Source: Amblyornis subalaris (taxonomy: Eukaryota; Chordata; Aves; Passeriformes; Ptilonorhynchidae). Taken from it: 64,000 bases of DNA. A program made the position numbers and the translations under genes. The notes under the pieces are model-generated. The model was not told the DNA's origin and did no database searches. It saw only the letters and a list, made by a program, of their open reading frames with translations. Positions 26,075-38,450 of the stretch are shown in pieces. The stretch lies in assembly GCA_018881555.1 (NCBI GenBank), contig JACAXG010000050.1, forward strand, positions 992,001 to 1,056,000, read 5' to 3'. The first letter of the stretch is position 1; each line of letters begins with the position of its first letter.

Positions 26075-28227
26075 AAAGTTAAGCTGATAAATCAGATGCA
26101 TTCTACTGTTGCTGCACTTTCACAAGTTTTGATTAATGCACAGACTGCAAAGATAAGCATGACCTTTCCATTCCCTTCTTTCTTCCTTTTCATAAGAGAC
26201 TCTTTCCTCNGTTAGCAAACTCTGGAAGTACCTCCCCTTTGCTTGCAGCTGTCTGGTGCTGTTTCCCAAATGGCAATTGTTTAGAACACCTTGTCTGGCT
26301 CCTGCTCTTTGCTGCTACCTTATGCATATGATTGCAGAAAGGGCAGAAATAACTTAGAACTGAACAATTTTTCAAGTACATTTTCATAAACTCAAATAAA
26401 AACCCTAATATTTTTCTTCTAACTCTTTCAAGCAAGTACTGTGTCAAGGTCATTATTAGTATAGCAGCTGCTGAAGAGAGATTTTACTACAAATCAAAGG
26501 AGGGAAAACTGGAAGAAACATAAACAGATGTGGTNCTACTGAGTCCTCCCTTTTTATTGCACTGGATCAGTGACTGCAGTTTACATGACTGCTGGTGGGC
26601 ACCTAGTTAACAATTACTACACCAGTTAAGCAAAAAGACTATTAATGGCAAGAACTGAAATTGAAAAATCGCAGGAGGGTGTATATATCAAGGTAGAGTC
26701 TTGTTTCATAACTATGAAAGTTAGATTTAGTCATATATATTTTTGACTTCGGTGTAATTCCTGATGTCAAAGGCCTGTAGCACACTACTTCAAAGGACTG
26801 CCTAAATGAGCTGGAGCAAGTCACTGTGAATGCAAAGGCTGTGCATTCCAGAGCTGGCTGCAGTGGCTCTGCTAGAGCAACCATCCAATAATGAAGTACC
26901 TCCAGCCAAATTCAACAGTTTTGCAGCTAGAAGTAAATTAAATAAGCAGCACTCAGGAACAAAGGTACTGTAAAGGAACACAAGGATGATGTCTAAACAT
27001 ATTATCTACTCTTAAAGGTGTTTNCTGAGACACCTAGACGGCAATTATTCATGGGATGACTTGGAGATGAAAGGAGTGTTTGTGAATAATACACATTTCA
27101 TTATGAAAAGATTGGAAAACAGATACTGTTCTTTCTCCTTTAGGAGACAACAGTGTGATTTACTATTAGCATGTTGAATGTTAATTCAATATTCAGGGAA
27201 TAGAGAAATCAAGTGTTTGCCAAAAGGGCATCGAAGAAAGTGCAAGAACCAAGTGCGGGATTAGTCTCTTAGCAATTTGAGCTGATACCTTTAAATCAGT
27301 TCATCTACCCTTTTTGTTCTATTTTTCCCACTAAGGATTAAAAGAACTTCAGTCTCTGGTGTGGTCAGTCTGATGCATTTCATGTCATTAATGATCACTT
27401 CAAAAAAGAAAAACACAATGTAGAAAAAACAGAGTAGATTTTCCACATTAAGAGTAATTGGCACCATCAGTGAAGAGTCAGCAGTTACCCTGTAATGGTC
27501 AATTCAACAACACATGTCTGAGTGCCAAACCACAAGCCCTTACAATTCTATAAACTCAGTTAATGGCTTCTTTTCAGGTTGAGATCATGCTTATATTTAT
27601 GGCTGAATTAAACTTCCCCATTAAAAATAACTTAGACAATTTCTGTTCCTTAAAATTTTACAGATGAGTTGTAGGCTGAAACACAAACATTTTATAAGTA
27701 CATACTGAAAAGCAAACTATGTAACAGCAACTGTACACTGCGTTGTGCACAGCTATTCTGGCCACAAGCTCTGCTCCACTGAAATAACTTCAAATCTGGT
27801 ACAATTTAGCAGAATCCACCTATCATCTCCAGTTTATTTTCTTGATGGAGATCTACTTCAGCAGCCAAAATCTTTCAAATCTTCCACTGAAAATTATTTT
27901 CCATTTATGAAAAATTTGCATGGTTTTATTGACTGGCAGTTTACAAGTTCCAACTTCTTATTATTTTTTACTGGAAATTGCTGTTTCCAGGTGAAAGCTT
28001 TACACTTACTAACATAATGAAGCAAACGTTGCTGTTAGGCCGCCTTCTGCCTTATGCTCTCCCACTATTCAGAAAGCTGCCTACTTCATTCCCACTTAAA
28101 TGGTATTGGAGTTGTACTCCCTATGTAAAACAAAGGAAAAAGTTGCACACAAAATATGACTTTTTTTGTACATAACCTGTAGTAGGTCACTTTCTTCTTA
28201 CTAGTTCTGGGTTTTATTAAATAACAA

Positions 28228-28574
28228 GTTGACTGAAGGAGTTAGGTGTTTTCACCCTGGAGAACAGAAGGCTCAGGGTGGGACTTCATCACAGTTTTCC
28301 AGTACTTAAGAGATTCCCTTCACAAAGAGCCACACTGAGAGGATAAGGGGCAGTGGGTAAAAGTTGCACAGAGAGATGTTTCATCTTTTCAAATTTTTTA
28401 CAGTGAGAACAAACAATCACTGGGTGTGATGAAGTTCCAATCACTGGCAGTGTTCAGGATGAGACAGGACAGGATGCTAGATAATCTCATCCAAGTCTGC
28501 CTTTCCATGAGAGGTTGGACCACATGATCTTCTGANGTCCCTTTTACTCTGAGGTCCCTTCTGTGAATCTGTGT
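28228..28574 (+). mobile_element. CR1 LINE 3' fragment, diverged
   Basis: CR1 landmarks in plus orientation: CACCCTGGAGAACAGAAGGC, CAGTACTTAAGAGATTCCC, TTTTTTACAGTGAGAACA, AGTTCCAATCACTGGCAGTG, TTCAGGATGAGACAGGACAG and GAGGTTGGACCACATGATCT. The tail carries a partial duplication, with GGTCCCTT-type sequence present twice. Open reading is lost throughout. It is antisense to RGS7. Confidence 0.8.
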
Positions 28575-30364
28575 ACTTACCCCTTAAACCACAATTTATA
28601 TGCCTTGCTTGCATGAGTAGTTGCACAGCACTGGTAGATGAGGCGTGCAAATAGTCNTTACATTTTTCTGGACAGAGTAGAATATACTCTTTAAAATACA
28701 GAATCCAAGTTCTACTTTATGTTGTTCTTACAGGTACGTGGCTGATGGCAGAATCAGACAGAGATATTAACTTGGAGTGCAAACTGAGGCATTATTTATT
28801 TCTGCATCACAAAACTGCACAACTTCACAAGCGATTTGTAACAGGACCCTACAGGGGAGTTTTAAAAGACAACCAAGTTAAACTCTGACACACTGGTTAA
28901 AAGCAGCCAGAAGATACTGGAAATCCAAATTACTGTGACAACAGATCACAGAAATTTAGGGCTTTTCCACAGGAAGTTCTAGATTGCCTTGTCCAGAACT
29001 GAAATGAAAAGCCACACACTTAAAGATTATACAAAACAGAACATTTTCAGGAGTTTTGTCATGTGAAAAGCTCTTGCTCACCATCTGTCAAGTTCACTGC
29101 TATCTGGCAATTCTGAGCATTACCCAAAGGAAGCATTTAGGGCTATTTGCTTTCTGAAGATCNGCATTTAACCAGCTCCAGATAGCTGACCTTGGACTAA
29201 GACCAATAAGACATTTTTGTCATTGTGGATAGGTTTTTTTTTCCATCCATGCAATCTGAGAGGATAAAACCCAGTTTAAATTAAAATACTGTGGTGTTNT
29301 GGTAACATATGTTTGTAGTTTGTGTGTTTGTTTAATTTTAATTGGATATGAACATAAGGAACTAAGGAATCATGTATTCTGTTTAGTATAAGTTTTTTCT
29401 ATTCCAAATTTCNCAACAAGCAAGTGATCTGAATGACAGCCTATCCCAGTATTGAAGTCCTACTTTGACAAATAAANGTTAAGCTTCCATATCAAACCAC
29501 CATAGCACAGCAATCTTTCAAACTCTGGTAAATACAAATAGGTGAGTGTTTTGTAGCTGACAACTGAGAAATACAATATCACACTTAGGTCTCTTGCAAC
29601 CTCCACATTACCTTCAGGAAGAAAACATATNACACTATTTAAATTAGAGAAAATTTCAGTGATCTCTTTCACGTAACATATCAATACATTGTGAACTACT
29701 TCCGAATATCAAATTATGTATTGATAGTTCCTCGTTTCTCAAGTCGCAATTTTAAATACAGTAATTTTGCTTTTTTCAATGATCATACTTTGATTTCTAA
29801 TATGATAGGAAAACACATTTTAAAAATAAAGACCAAAAAAAACTCCCAAAACTAAACAAAGTCTGAAATAAATCAAGAAAATAAAAGTAATTTTGATCAT
29901 TTTTTAAAGAAGGAAGATTATCTTTCCCCTAACCAAAAGATAATGAGAACTTCCATAGAATATTTTATGACTACAATTCAGAATTTTCTAGTAGAAATCA
30001 TTCCTACATGGAAAATTTCTGATCAGGTAACTAGGTTCCTGTACATCCTGGGTTAGGTATATATTCTATTACCACCCACAAAAGCCGGATAAATTTCATA
30101 ATTACACACCTGGGACTCCTTATCTCAACTGAGATAAGCACTCCAGCCGACAGGAAGCACTACCCACCCTGGTTATCTGATCTCAGNTAATGGCCCATTA
30201 GCACCACCCAGTCTGACTAATTAGCCTGAACCCCTCAGGAGCATCTCAGAGGACGCTAGGGCTCATCCAAGCTCATTACCAAAGCAACCAATAGAACATC
30301 GGGAAGGTCCTCTTCCATCGTGAAAGTCCCCGCCCCTGGGGGAGGTGCCAGCCAAGAAGCACAG

Positions 30365-30371
30365 CATAAAA
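30365..30371 (+). promoter_or_regulatory. TATA-like box of the putative LTR
   Basis: CATAAAA lies 29 bp downstream of a consensus-like GC box (30328-30336) and 73 bp downstream of a CCAAT box (30288-30292). The spacing is plausible for a polymerase II promoter firing on the plus strand, antisense to RGS7. Activity is inferred only from the motifs. Confidence 0.45.
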
Positions 30372-30411
30372 CAAGGGTTTTGGATGGGAGAAGATACCCT
30401 CGACTCGACGG

Positions 30412-30536
30412 GACTCCACTCCTTGGAATAGGGTTCAGCTAGCCACTCCACTCCACTCCACTCCACTCCTTGGAATTGGACTCAGCTACTCCACTCCACT
30501 CCTTGGAATTGGACTCAGCTACTCCACTCCACTACC
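30412..30536 (+). repeat. Minisatellite in the LTR leader
   Basis: Three copies of a unit built on CTCCTTGGAATTGGACTCAG followed by CTA are separated by runs of CCACT/CTCCA pentamers. The first copy is diverged (GGAATAGGGTTCAG). The pentamer count varies between units, typical of slippage. It begins about 45 nt after the TATA-like box, so it would be transcribed from that promoter. A minus-strand 67-codon frame over it is repeat-derived. Confidence 0.85.
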
Positions 30537-31367
30537 GGGACTGGATTACCAGGCCTTCCTGCAGGACCAGTGCCTAACTGGACTGCACAGCTACCACCCA
30601 GGTCAACAGGGTATCAGATTGTACCGTGACTCTGTCGGCTTGTTTAAGCCCGTGTTTCTGTATTACTGCATTTATTTTAACCTTTTTTATTAAAATTGTA
30701 ATTTTGACCTAACATCTCTCAAGGTATTTGGTGTGAGGTTAATTTCCCCTGCTGGTTTACAGCCAAACCAGCACACTATATATCAGGGAAATATGTAATA
30801 TCTATACAACAGACTGTTTTTCCTGCTGACCACGCAAGAAGCCTGTGGCAGAGTTAGGAACCAAAGTTTTACTTTCATATCCCAACCCAGCTGATCAAGC
30901 AATGAACAGTTCTTCCTCACCTCACTGGTTTTATTTGCATTTTACTTCTTATTTAAGATGCTATAAAAGTGTCCAAACTTAAGACTAGCTTTTGGTAACA
31001 GTACAAGAATGTATTTTATTAGCATTAAATACATTGAAAAATTCTGTAAGAAAACAGCATGTGTTTAACGAACTGTTTAGCATGACAGTGACTAAATTCC
31101 TCATGGACTCAAACACACTTTCTACCAAAGTACTATCATTATTGCTCTCATCCATCATATTGTTTTCTGGTACCTGCTCCAACAAAATGGATAATNAAAA
31201 TCCTCAGATTCTTAGCAAAGGTTTCCAAGGTTTGATGCTTCACTATTGAAGTTATAATGGTCAAATGCTGTCTGGCCACTCCCACCGCAACAAAAAACAA
31301 AGCCAGGTCCAATAATTTAAAAAAAAAACAAACTAGAATCTGCAGACACGAAAACAAAAGAAATTAC

Positions 31368-31418
31368 CTGGGTCTTCTATCGATAAGTTCTTCGTTAACC
31401 ATTGAACAATGTCTGAAC
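31368..31418 (-). CDS. RGS7: RGS7 coding exon, middle of DEP domain (51 nt)
   Basis: A short exon between acceptor TTTTGTTCCTAG and donor GTAATT. With the last base of the preceding exon it reads GSDIVQWLTKNLSIEDP. It enters and leaves in phase 1, so its 51 nt are frame-neutral: skipping would delete 17 residues and rejoin the frame cleanly. The DIVQWL motif is a hallmark of the R7-family DEP core. Two positions differ from the mammalian RGS7 sequence as I recall it: Thr after QWL where mammals have Ile, and Ser in KNLS where mammals have Thr. RGS6 also has Ser at the second position, but the neighbouring exons are RGS7-like. The exon lies about 0.6 kb from the probable LTR at 30.0-30.8 kb. 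Confidence 0.95.
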
Positions 31419-34400
31419 CTAGGAACAAAACAACAGGCATTTTTAGATAGTAAGTTTTCTATTCCTATTCTTCAGATCCCTGAGGCAATTCATATTGTTC
31501 TTCCATGGAAGAGATCTACATTTTTTGCTCAGTTTGTCTAGAAAAAAAAAACCTGACCATTTTATTTCATTTTAGTTTCTTTTTTTAGCTTTGTTTTAGC
31601 AGAGAAACATAGCACTTCTTTCTTTAGGCTAAGACATAAAAAGTAATACAAGTGCATCAAGTGTACAATAGTAGCCTGCATTTTAAAAATTACACTACTG
31701 CAAAGTTTACATACAAAACCAAAAACTTTATTAATCTAAGTTCCTCCCCCATCAAAAATTAGTTTACCAGTAAAAGCATATTCAGCTACCTACATATGTA
31801 CTACCAATGTATCAAACTCCACCTCAGGGCTAAGCTCTTGACAAAATTCCTTTTTCTCTTGGTGCTAAAGCTCCTTCCTTACCACTCCAGTCTCCCTTGT
31901 TCTATATTCCTTCATTTACTGCCTATCCTTTTCTTTCTATTTAATTTCCTGTCTTGTTTCAAGGTCCCATGCTATTGCTTGCCTCTTAACACCTTTGATA
32001 CCAGATTTCTTGCTGCCTTTCACACTGAGTATCCTTCCAGCCTCACCTCCTAATTCCTAAACCATCTGCTCCTCTTGGGCATGCACTTCTATCACACTCT
32101 GCACTTTATGTCACAAGCTGAAGTCAGCCTTGTTTTTCAGATTGAAAGCTACAGTTGAACTTCACCAACTGTGAACATGAATTACAAAATAAATTAGGAA
32201 GCATTGCTGCAGATAAAAAAAACCCAAACCACATTCATGATTTAAGCAACCTGAAAAAATCAAATTNGCTTAAAGGGAAAATGAGTGAAACACTGAGGGG
32301 ATTTTATGTGTATGTTCTTCATGTTTCATNATGCCCCCAGTTCAGACAAGCAATGTAATAGAGAGAGACATTACATAATATTTCCTTATAGAACCAATAT
32401 TCAAGTTGCTCATCCATTTCCCACCAAACATAATAAGAAAACTCTTTTATAAACATTAAATTTGAAATAATAATAAAACCCACACAACGTACACAGATAT
32501 AAACCAAATAAAAACAGTAAAATCTCTTAAATGAACAATAATATACAACATTAGAATGTGGAGCATATTTCCCCAGTCACTTCCCAGATTCAGATTTCTT
32601 CCTGTACTTCACATACTGCATAATTTCCTTTGCTTTTCTTAAGGCAATGAAAATGTTATTTTAAAAAGGCATTTCACAGAAGAAAGGAAATTTGCTTCTC
32701 CTTACTTTCTTAAAGAATATAATTCTGTAGCTTTTATTTTATTATACTTAGGGAATATCTTTATCATGTATTTTACAAAGCCTCATTGATTATATCATAA
32801 CTTTCCTTGCGTATATGCATTACTAAATTGATTACATGGCAATGAAAATCTGTGGAGATTTTACAACCACATCAAACATTTTCATTACTAGGTTAAATGT
32901 CTCAATTTTGAGAGATATTAAACTTCAGTGGCACTGTTTCTTATAGCATTTATATGGCTTTATTCTTAACATGAGGCAATTTACCTTTGCATGCTGTTGG
33001 AGGTGTACAAAATGTTTCAGACAGATATTCCTACCCCAAAATTTTCTATTTTCATGCATTTTTATAAATAAAATTTTAGTCCTTTATTTATACATGTGAA
33101 ATTTATGAGGCTGACACTGAAGGAAGAATTTTAATTTAGTATAAGATGAAACTTCATAAACCTCAATGACGCAGTTCCAAGCATAGCTATATTTTTCTGT
33201 CAGCTGACTAGAGAAGTTAGTCAGCCCTAAATATTTTTTTAAATCTTCAAAGACCAAAGACAAAAATTAGAAAAACAACATGACATTTTTGAATACTGAT
33301 TCGTAACTTTGTCTTCTTTCAAATCTCTCAGGTACCATATGGGAAGAAGTTTTCTATTCATTTTATCTCGCCTTCAAACACTTCTTACCTTTGTGCCTCT
33401 TTTGAAAACTTTCCTGTCGTGACATGCTGTACTCCTCAGTCCTCAGCTCCTGGCATCACATTTACGTACACGGTCTACACACCAGAAATTTCACCTCCAT
33501 ATGTTCCACTGTCTTTTGGCTTATTATAAATAATAGTGGGAAATCAGCTTTCTTGAAAATGGCACCATCTGATTATGAAAGTTCATTGCTGCTCTATTCA
33601 CATTTTACCCTGAAGCCGTTCCCCTGGCACATGAAAGGCTGGACAGGAGTTTAAGCCAGCTCTTGCATTCGAACACACTGATGATTTCAGACACATGAAT
33701 TTAATGACAGATGAATAAATATCAACATCGACACTCTCCTAGTGTGAAGGCTATTCAAGTAAAACAAACTTGCAAGTGATTTGTCATATCACAAGTGAGA
33801 AATGTATCAGTTCATATTTCTTCGTGAGATCCTGGGGCCAACTCTAGTCCTAAAAGTATAATAAAGGTATTAACTTGTAGAGATTGCTGGGTGTTTTTTT
33901 AGCTACTACTTTTAATGTCTAATCAACAAAATTATTTCACTCAATCATTCCTGAGCCCTTTTCTAAGGTTTATTACTTATGCAAATGTGTTTCTAAAAGC
34001 AAAACCATTACTCTAATTTCTTATCTCAGGAAAAAAAACAAGNCAGCAAAACAGGTTAAAAACAGGAAAATAATATTTCCTGTGAGTGTAGCTTTGAAAA
34101 AACCTGGTGACCAGTAAATTGATGCCATTTTTCATACACTTCACATCTATAGGAATTACGATCCAAGACTATCAACTTCATTATTTGTAAACAAGAACTA
34201 ATAATTATAGGATGAAAAATCTTTAACCTTCAAACCTGAATCTGTCTTATCGCCAGGAATCTAGCAAAAAGACAAGCTAGTCAGATGATATAAATTTCAT
34301 GGAAGCTACTACCTTGGTACGGGGCTCACCTGGAAAAGAAAATTTCAGCAATCCAAAACAGAAAATGTTTGCTGCATCAGATACTCAGTTTTTGTGTACT

Positions 34401-34634
34401 GTTTATTGTGTGATATCAAAGCCCCAGTTATAACATCGTCAAAGTAGATTCTCAAGCAAAGTTCTCCAGGTTTCCCTGCCTCACTTCCAGCAAGCAGCTA
34501 AAAGGCAAGCCGGCTATTAGATCTGCAAGGTGCAGAAGACTTTACTTAAATTGCCTACTGAATTTGAAATCCCAGAAGAAACTTCAATTGTCATGCCAAT
34601 TTCTAAAGCAAATAAAACTGGAAAAGGCAAAGTA

Positions 34635-34686
34635 ATAATTTTTAAGAATAACTTATAGCTATAATTTTTAAAAATAACTTAAAGCT
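34635..34686. repeat. 26-bp tandem duplication
   Basis: Two adjacent 26-bp units begin ATAATTTTTAAGAATAAC and ATAATTTTTAAAAATAAC. They differ at two of 26 positions. The sequence is AT-rich and no function is evident. Confidence 0.85.
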
Positions 34687-37600
34687 AGCACAAGCAGAAA
34701 ATATTTGAGAAAAGGGTTTTTTTTAGACATAGAGCCTGAAAGCCAACAGTGAGATTCTTTAAATGCCAGCACCTACCCAGATAAAGGCAATAAAATTCAC
34801 AAGATCTTACTCNAGTACAAAAATAAGACAGGCTTTCATCTTCTTTAAAGAAATAGGCAAAAATATGTCTATATTCATATACAAACTAAAAAGACTCAGT
34901 CATGTTCTTTGTAAAATATACTTGCTGAAAACTCCACAAGTGATTAATTTTAAATTAAATGATCCAAAAATAGCAGTTGCTGAAGCTGTCACAGCTTCTT
35001 AAGAAAATATTTTTGAGGAACCAATGCTCTCTGAACTCTGCAATACTAATTTCCAAGTCAAAGCCATAAAGGCCAGGGCAACGCTAAGGTTACCTTTCAG
35101 GGACAATCACCTATTTTAAACAAGTCCTTACAGAGTACATCTCCAAAAGGTGTTGGTTCTGACCTATAGAAAAATTCACAGGAATTATAAATCAAATTTT
35201 TGCTGCGCATAGACACAATGAGCCATGTAAGCCTTGATCTGTCAGAAAAAAGATACGACAGTAGTATTGCAAAAGAAAAGCAAAATTAAAAATGCTCTGT
35301 CTTTTTCAAAATTCAAAAACATTTAGCGGAAGAAGATAGAGTTACAAGAAACTACATTCTATTAATCACAATCACAAACCATGAGACCACTGAGAAACTT
35401 AACTCAATTTCTTACTTCATAAAGAAACAGGTTCAACCTTACAAAGAAAATAGTCTTTTACTGTTAATATCTTGGTTTAGTAACCAAAACTCACTCTTCT
35501 TTTTGCTTTTATACCTCAGAGTATTTGCAGATGATGAAGAAGCAAGGTGACACAGGAAGCTCCCCTGCATTACTGATACCAAGAGAGNGAGTTTTGCTGT
35601 TGACAGTCAAGACTTTTGCCATCTGAACTCTCAAGAGCAACATAACCACCATNGTTATGTCTACCCTGCACTGTGAAAGCTGGGCCTGTTTGGTGCGGAA
35701 AGGCAGGAGCGGATCATTCGGGTGCTCCCTCGAGGGAGCTTCTTGGTCAGCTGGCTCAGCTTCAGTGCTTCGTCACCACCTGGCCTTGAGAACCCAGAGA
35801 ATTTTTTGCAGGGCAGCTCACAGTACGGAAAACATAATAAACATGACTCTAGAAAGTATCTGTGTCTAAATTTAAGACAAGATTGTTACTAAATTAGTAA
35901 GGAAATAGTACTGTGTTTCCATTGTTTCTCCTTATTATTTATATTGGGAGAGGAAGGAATTGTGTCATTTTAACTTTCTTCTTTAACACCATCANTTTGT
36001 CACACCACTTCATGGTGATACGTCAGGAAATTAAGTTTAGTCACTGATATACACTTCAAAATCCTTGGTCATGACTGAAAAAAAATACAACATGCAACCT
36101 CATTTCTCACCACTGATTCAGACATTGGAAACACAGAAACTGGATTAGATGAGCAGGGAGATTGTAAAGGCCAGTGGTCTCTCAGGTTCTCAGAANTAGC
36201 TGTTTTCGCACAAAAATTGCTGTCGAATGGAGAGAAGGACGCTGCAAGAAAGGGCTTTCACTGGTAAACGGGACAAAAATGATCTGCATTCTCCCTGAAG
36301 TTTTNACAATCACAAACCATAGGGTATGTTGCCACAGTCATATCAGCAAGCATATTTTACAACTGCTTTTCTTTATCTGAGAAGCTCGGTTTGTGTATGA
36401 ATTCTGCATGCATATATCTGAAAGAAATCAAGTACCATATACTTACAGACAGAAGGGTAGAGGGAAGAAAAACAACAGCTATGTTATATTTGGATTAAAG
36501 CATTATTATCCAGTAACCATACTGGATTATTCAGATTAATTTTTCCCCATGTCTATTAGAGCTGAGCAACGAGAGGCTTTACATAACTTGGTAGTGGTGT
36601 CCACAGAAAGGTGAAAGAAGGGTGTAGGGACTCGTCTCTGAGGCTGGGATTGCAGAAGTGCTTGAATGAACATATTCCCTATAAATTATGACTCTAGTCC
36701 GCATTGGATCTCAGTCATAACAAAAAACTTATTCAGAGGTGCTTTAACNGTCCAGTTCTTCATTTCAGAAGTAAGCTGGTAACAAATGTTTACTTGCAAA
36801 AATGGGACAAAAGGGAAATAACACAAAGAAGGTGTGTAACTAAATTTGGATTTATTTAAATGCTTTCACCCTGTATTTTTATTTAATAGATTTTTTCTTT
36901 CTTTTTCTTTTTCTTAATTCTTTTGGATTAATGTAAAATACATTTATAGATTTAATTTGGTACAATTTTTTTATCATGAGTGGCAACAGAGCTGACACAA
37001 TTTGAATACACTGCTGATTGCACTGACATATTTAACCTTCTGATCTTTACTATTTAAATAGGTTGACTTTTTAAAAGAAAAACATCATTTATCAGAGTGC
37101 AAATTGATTAAGGAAAGTTACATCTCAACTTTCACGCACATTTCTTCCACTTACTTTTTAAAATTACTGATGAAAACAAAATGCAGAAACTTACTCTTTG
37201 ACTTATTATAATTGAGGGTGGACCATGCATTTGTTTGCATTCTCTTACATGTCGAGGAAGCTTGTACCCAGCTGCAGATTTACAAATCTCATCTAAATAA
37301 TACTAACTGTACAGAGAATATGACATATTTTAATGAAACTACTCAAGTACAAAAGTAATTACCATTTTCTAGTTTTAAAACAATAGAAGTTGAAATATAC
37401 TTTTTTCCAAAGTGAAGGTGGATACAGGAATTTGCAGAAATAAAACTCCCAAAAGAATCATCCTACTGCTTTTGAGTTGGACTCTTTCATTCTCTGCTGT
37501 AAGCAGTTCTCGGAAATACTCAAGCCTAGAAGGGCAGAAAGCATCTATAATTCTGGCTAGCCTAACCTTTTGAAGAACAACGTGGTGCTTGATACTGTTA

Positions 37601-38389
37601 TGACTTTCTGCTTCAGAGAAGAAAATTCATCTACATTCATACTGTGACAGAGCTAATAAAGAATGCAAAAATATCTTCCATACCTATATGAAATCATTCA
37701 ATGGTGTTGACCAACGAATTCCAGTAATGTAAATCCTGCAGTTACACCCTGTCTCATAACCAAGCTTCAGAGCAGGAATCCAATTCATAAAAACTAAAAG
37801 GATAGTTAAACATGGCTGTGTATCATTATTCTAAAAGCGCCAATCCACACAGGTCCCCGTCTCCTTCAGCAAAAGGAATTGCTGCTTCATTCCAGCAACA
37901 TTTATCTTTAAAGTTTCCCAAAAGAAATCGCCCACTTAGATCTCTTCCACAGCCACAAGTGACTGTTTTAGAGATGACACTAGTGGTGCACAACTGGCAA
38001 TACACCAGTAACCACAGATGAAACCCCTGTAATCCCAAGGCTGTTATGCTAAGCACTAGAGTTTAGCATCTTGCTGAAGAACATTGCTCCATGCTAAATA
38101 TTTGCAAGACAAGAGTGATGCTGTTTAGGAAAACTAATTAGCATGAAAGCCCAGTACAGCCTTTCTAGAATACAAAAGAATTTTTATGCTTTCCTTCAAA
38201 ATGATGTAAAGCCTTGTGATCTTGAAGAACTATAATAGAGTATCAGTGTGCACACAACATGCAAAATCTTAACAACTTCCTATATATAAAAAGTATTTGT
38301 GAAGGAAAAAGGCCATAAAATATAAGAATTTTGAACACCATACGAATGCCTTGAAGAAATTTCATTTATGAGTAATCTTCACCTCCAAA

Positions 38390-38450
38390 TAAAAAAGAAA
38401 AACAAAACAAAAACCAACCGACCAACAAAAAACAGGAAAAAAAAATCACC
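38390..38450. repeat. A-rich simple sequence
   Basis: Long A runs are interrupted by single C or G, including CAAAACAAAAACC and a CCAACCGACCAAC motif. This is low-complexity sequence without an attached element I recognise. Confidence 0.75.

Larger units (their letters stand above)
30040..30775 (+). mobile_element. Probable solo retroviral LTR, boundaries uncertain
   Basis: A block of different composition carries an LTR-like promoter series on the plus strand: CCAAT at 30288-30292, a GC box CCCCGCCCC at 30328-30336, a TATA-like CATAAAA at 30365-30371, then about 320 nt later an ATTAAA polyadenylation signal at 30689-30694 and a GT-rich stretch. A candidate end is CCAGCACA at 30775, inside a 9-bp-arm hairpin (30750-30758 with 30765-30773); a candidate start is TGTACATCC at 30040. 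No matching target-site duplication was found at these limits. No gag, pol or env frame adjoins, so it would be a solo LTR. The subfamily is not assigned. Confidence 0.6.
10827..31367 (-). other. RGS7: RGS7 intron (about 20.5 kb)
   Basis: It runs from donor GTAATT beside 31368 to the acceptor beside 10826. Contents by stretch: 11300-11565 CR1, minus; 11566-12629 nothing recognised; 12630-13165 CR1, plus; 13166-15990 nothing recognised; 15990-16215 complex sequence, possibly conserved; 16216-18660 low-complexity purine tract only; 18664-19070 CpG-enriched patch; 19071-20640 nothing recognised; 20757-21685 short-repeat insertion and a long CR1 copy; 22363-22435 poly-A and purine tract; 22436-24509 nothing recognised; 24510-24622 CR1, minus; 24623-28227 nothing beyond a poly-T run at 26061; 28228-28574 CR1, plus; 28575-30030 nothing recognised; 30040-30775 probable LTR; 30776-31367 nothing recognised. 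Confidence 0.85.

Noticed and set aside
30263..30466. 67-codon minus-strand frame in the LTR
   Set aside because: Its WSGVEW-type repeats are the translated minisatellite.
30058..30783. TATATAT at 30058-30064 and 30777-30783 as a target-site duplication of the LTR
   Set aside because: The enclosed element would not start with TG and end with CA, and TATA runs are common in this AT-rich sequence.
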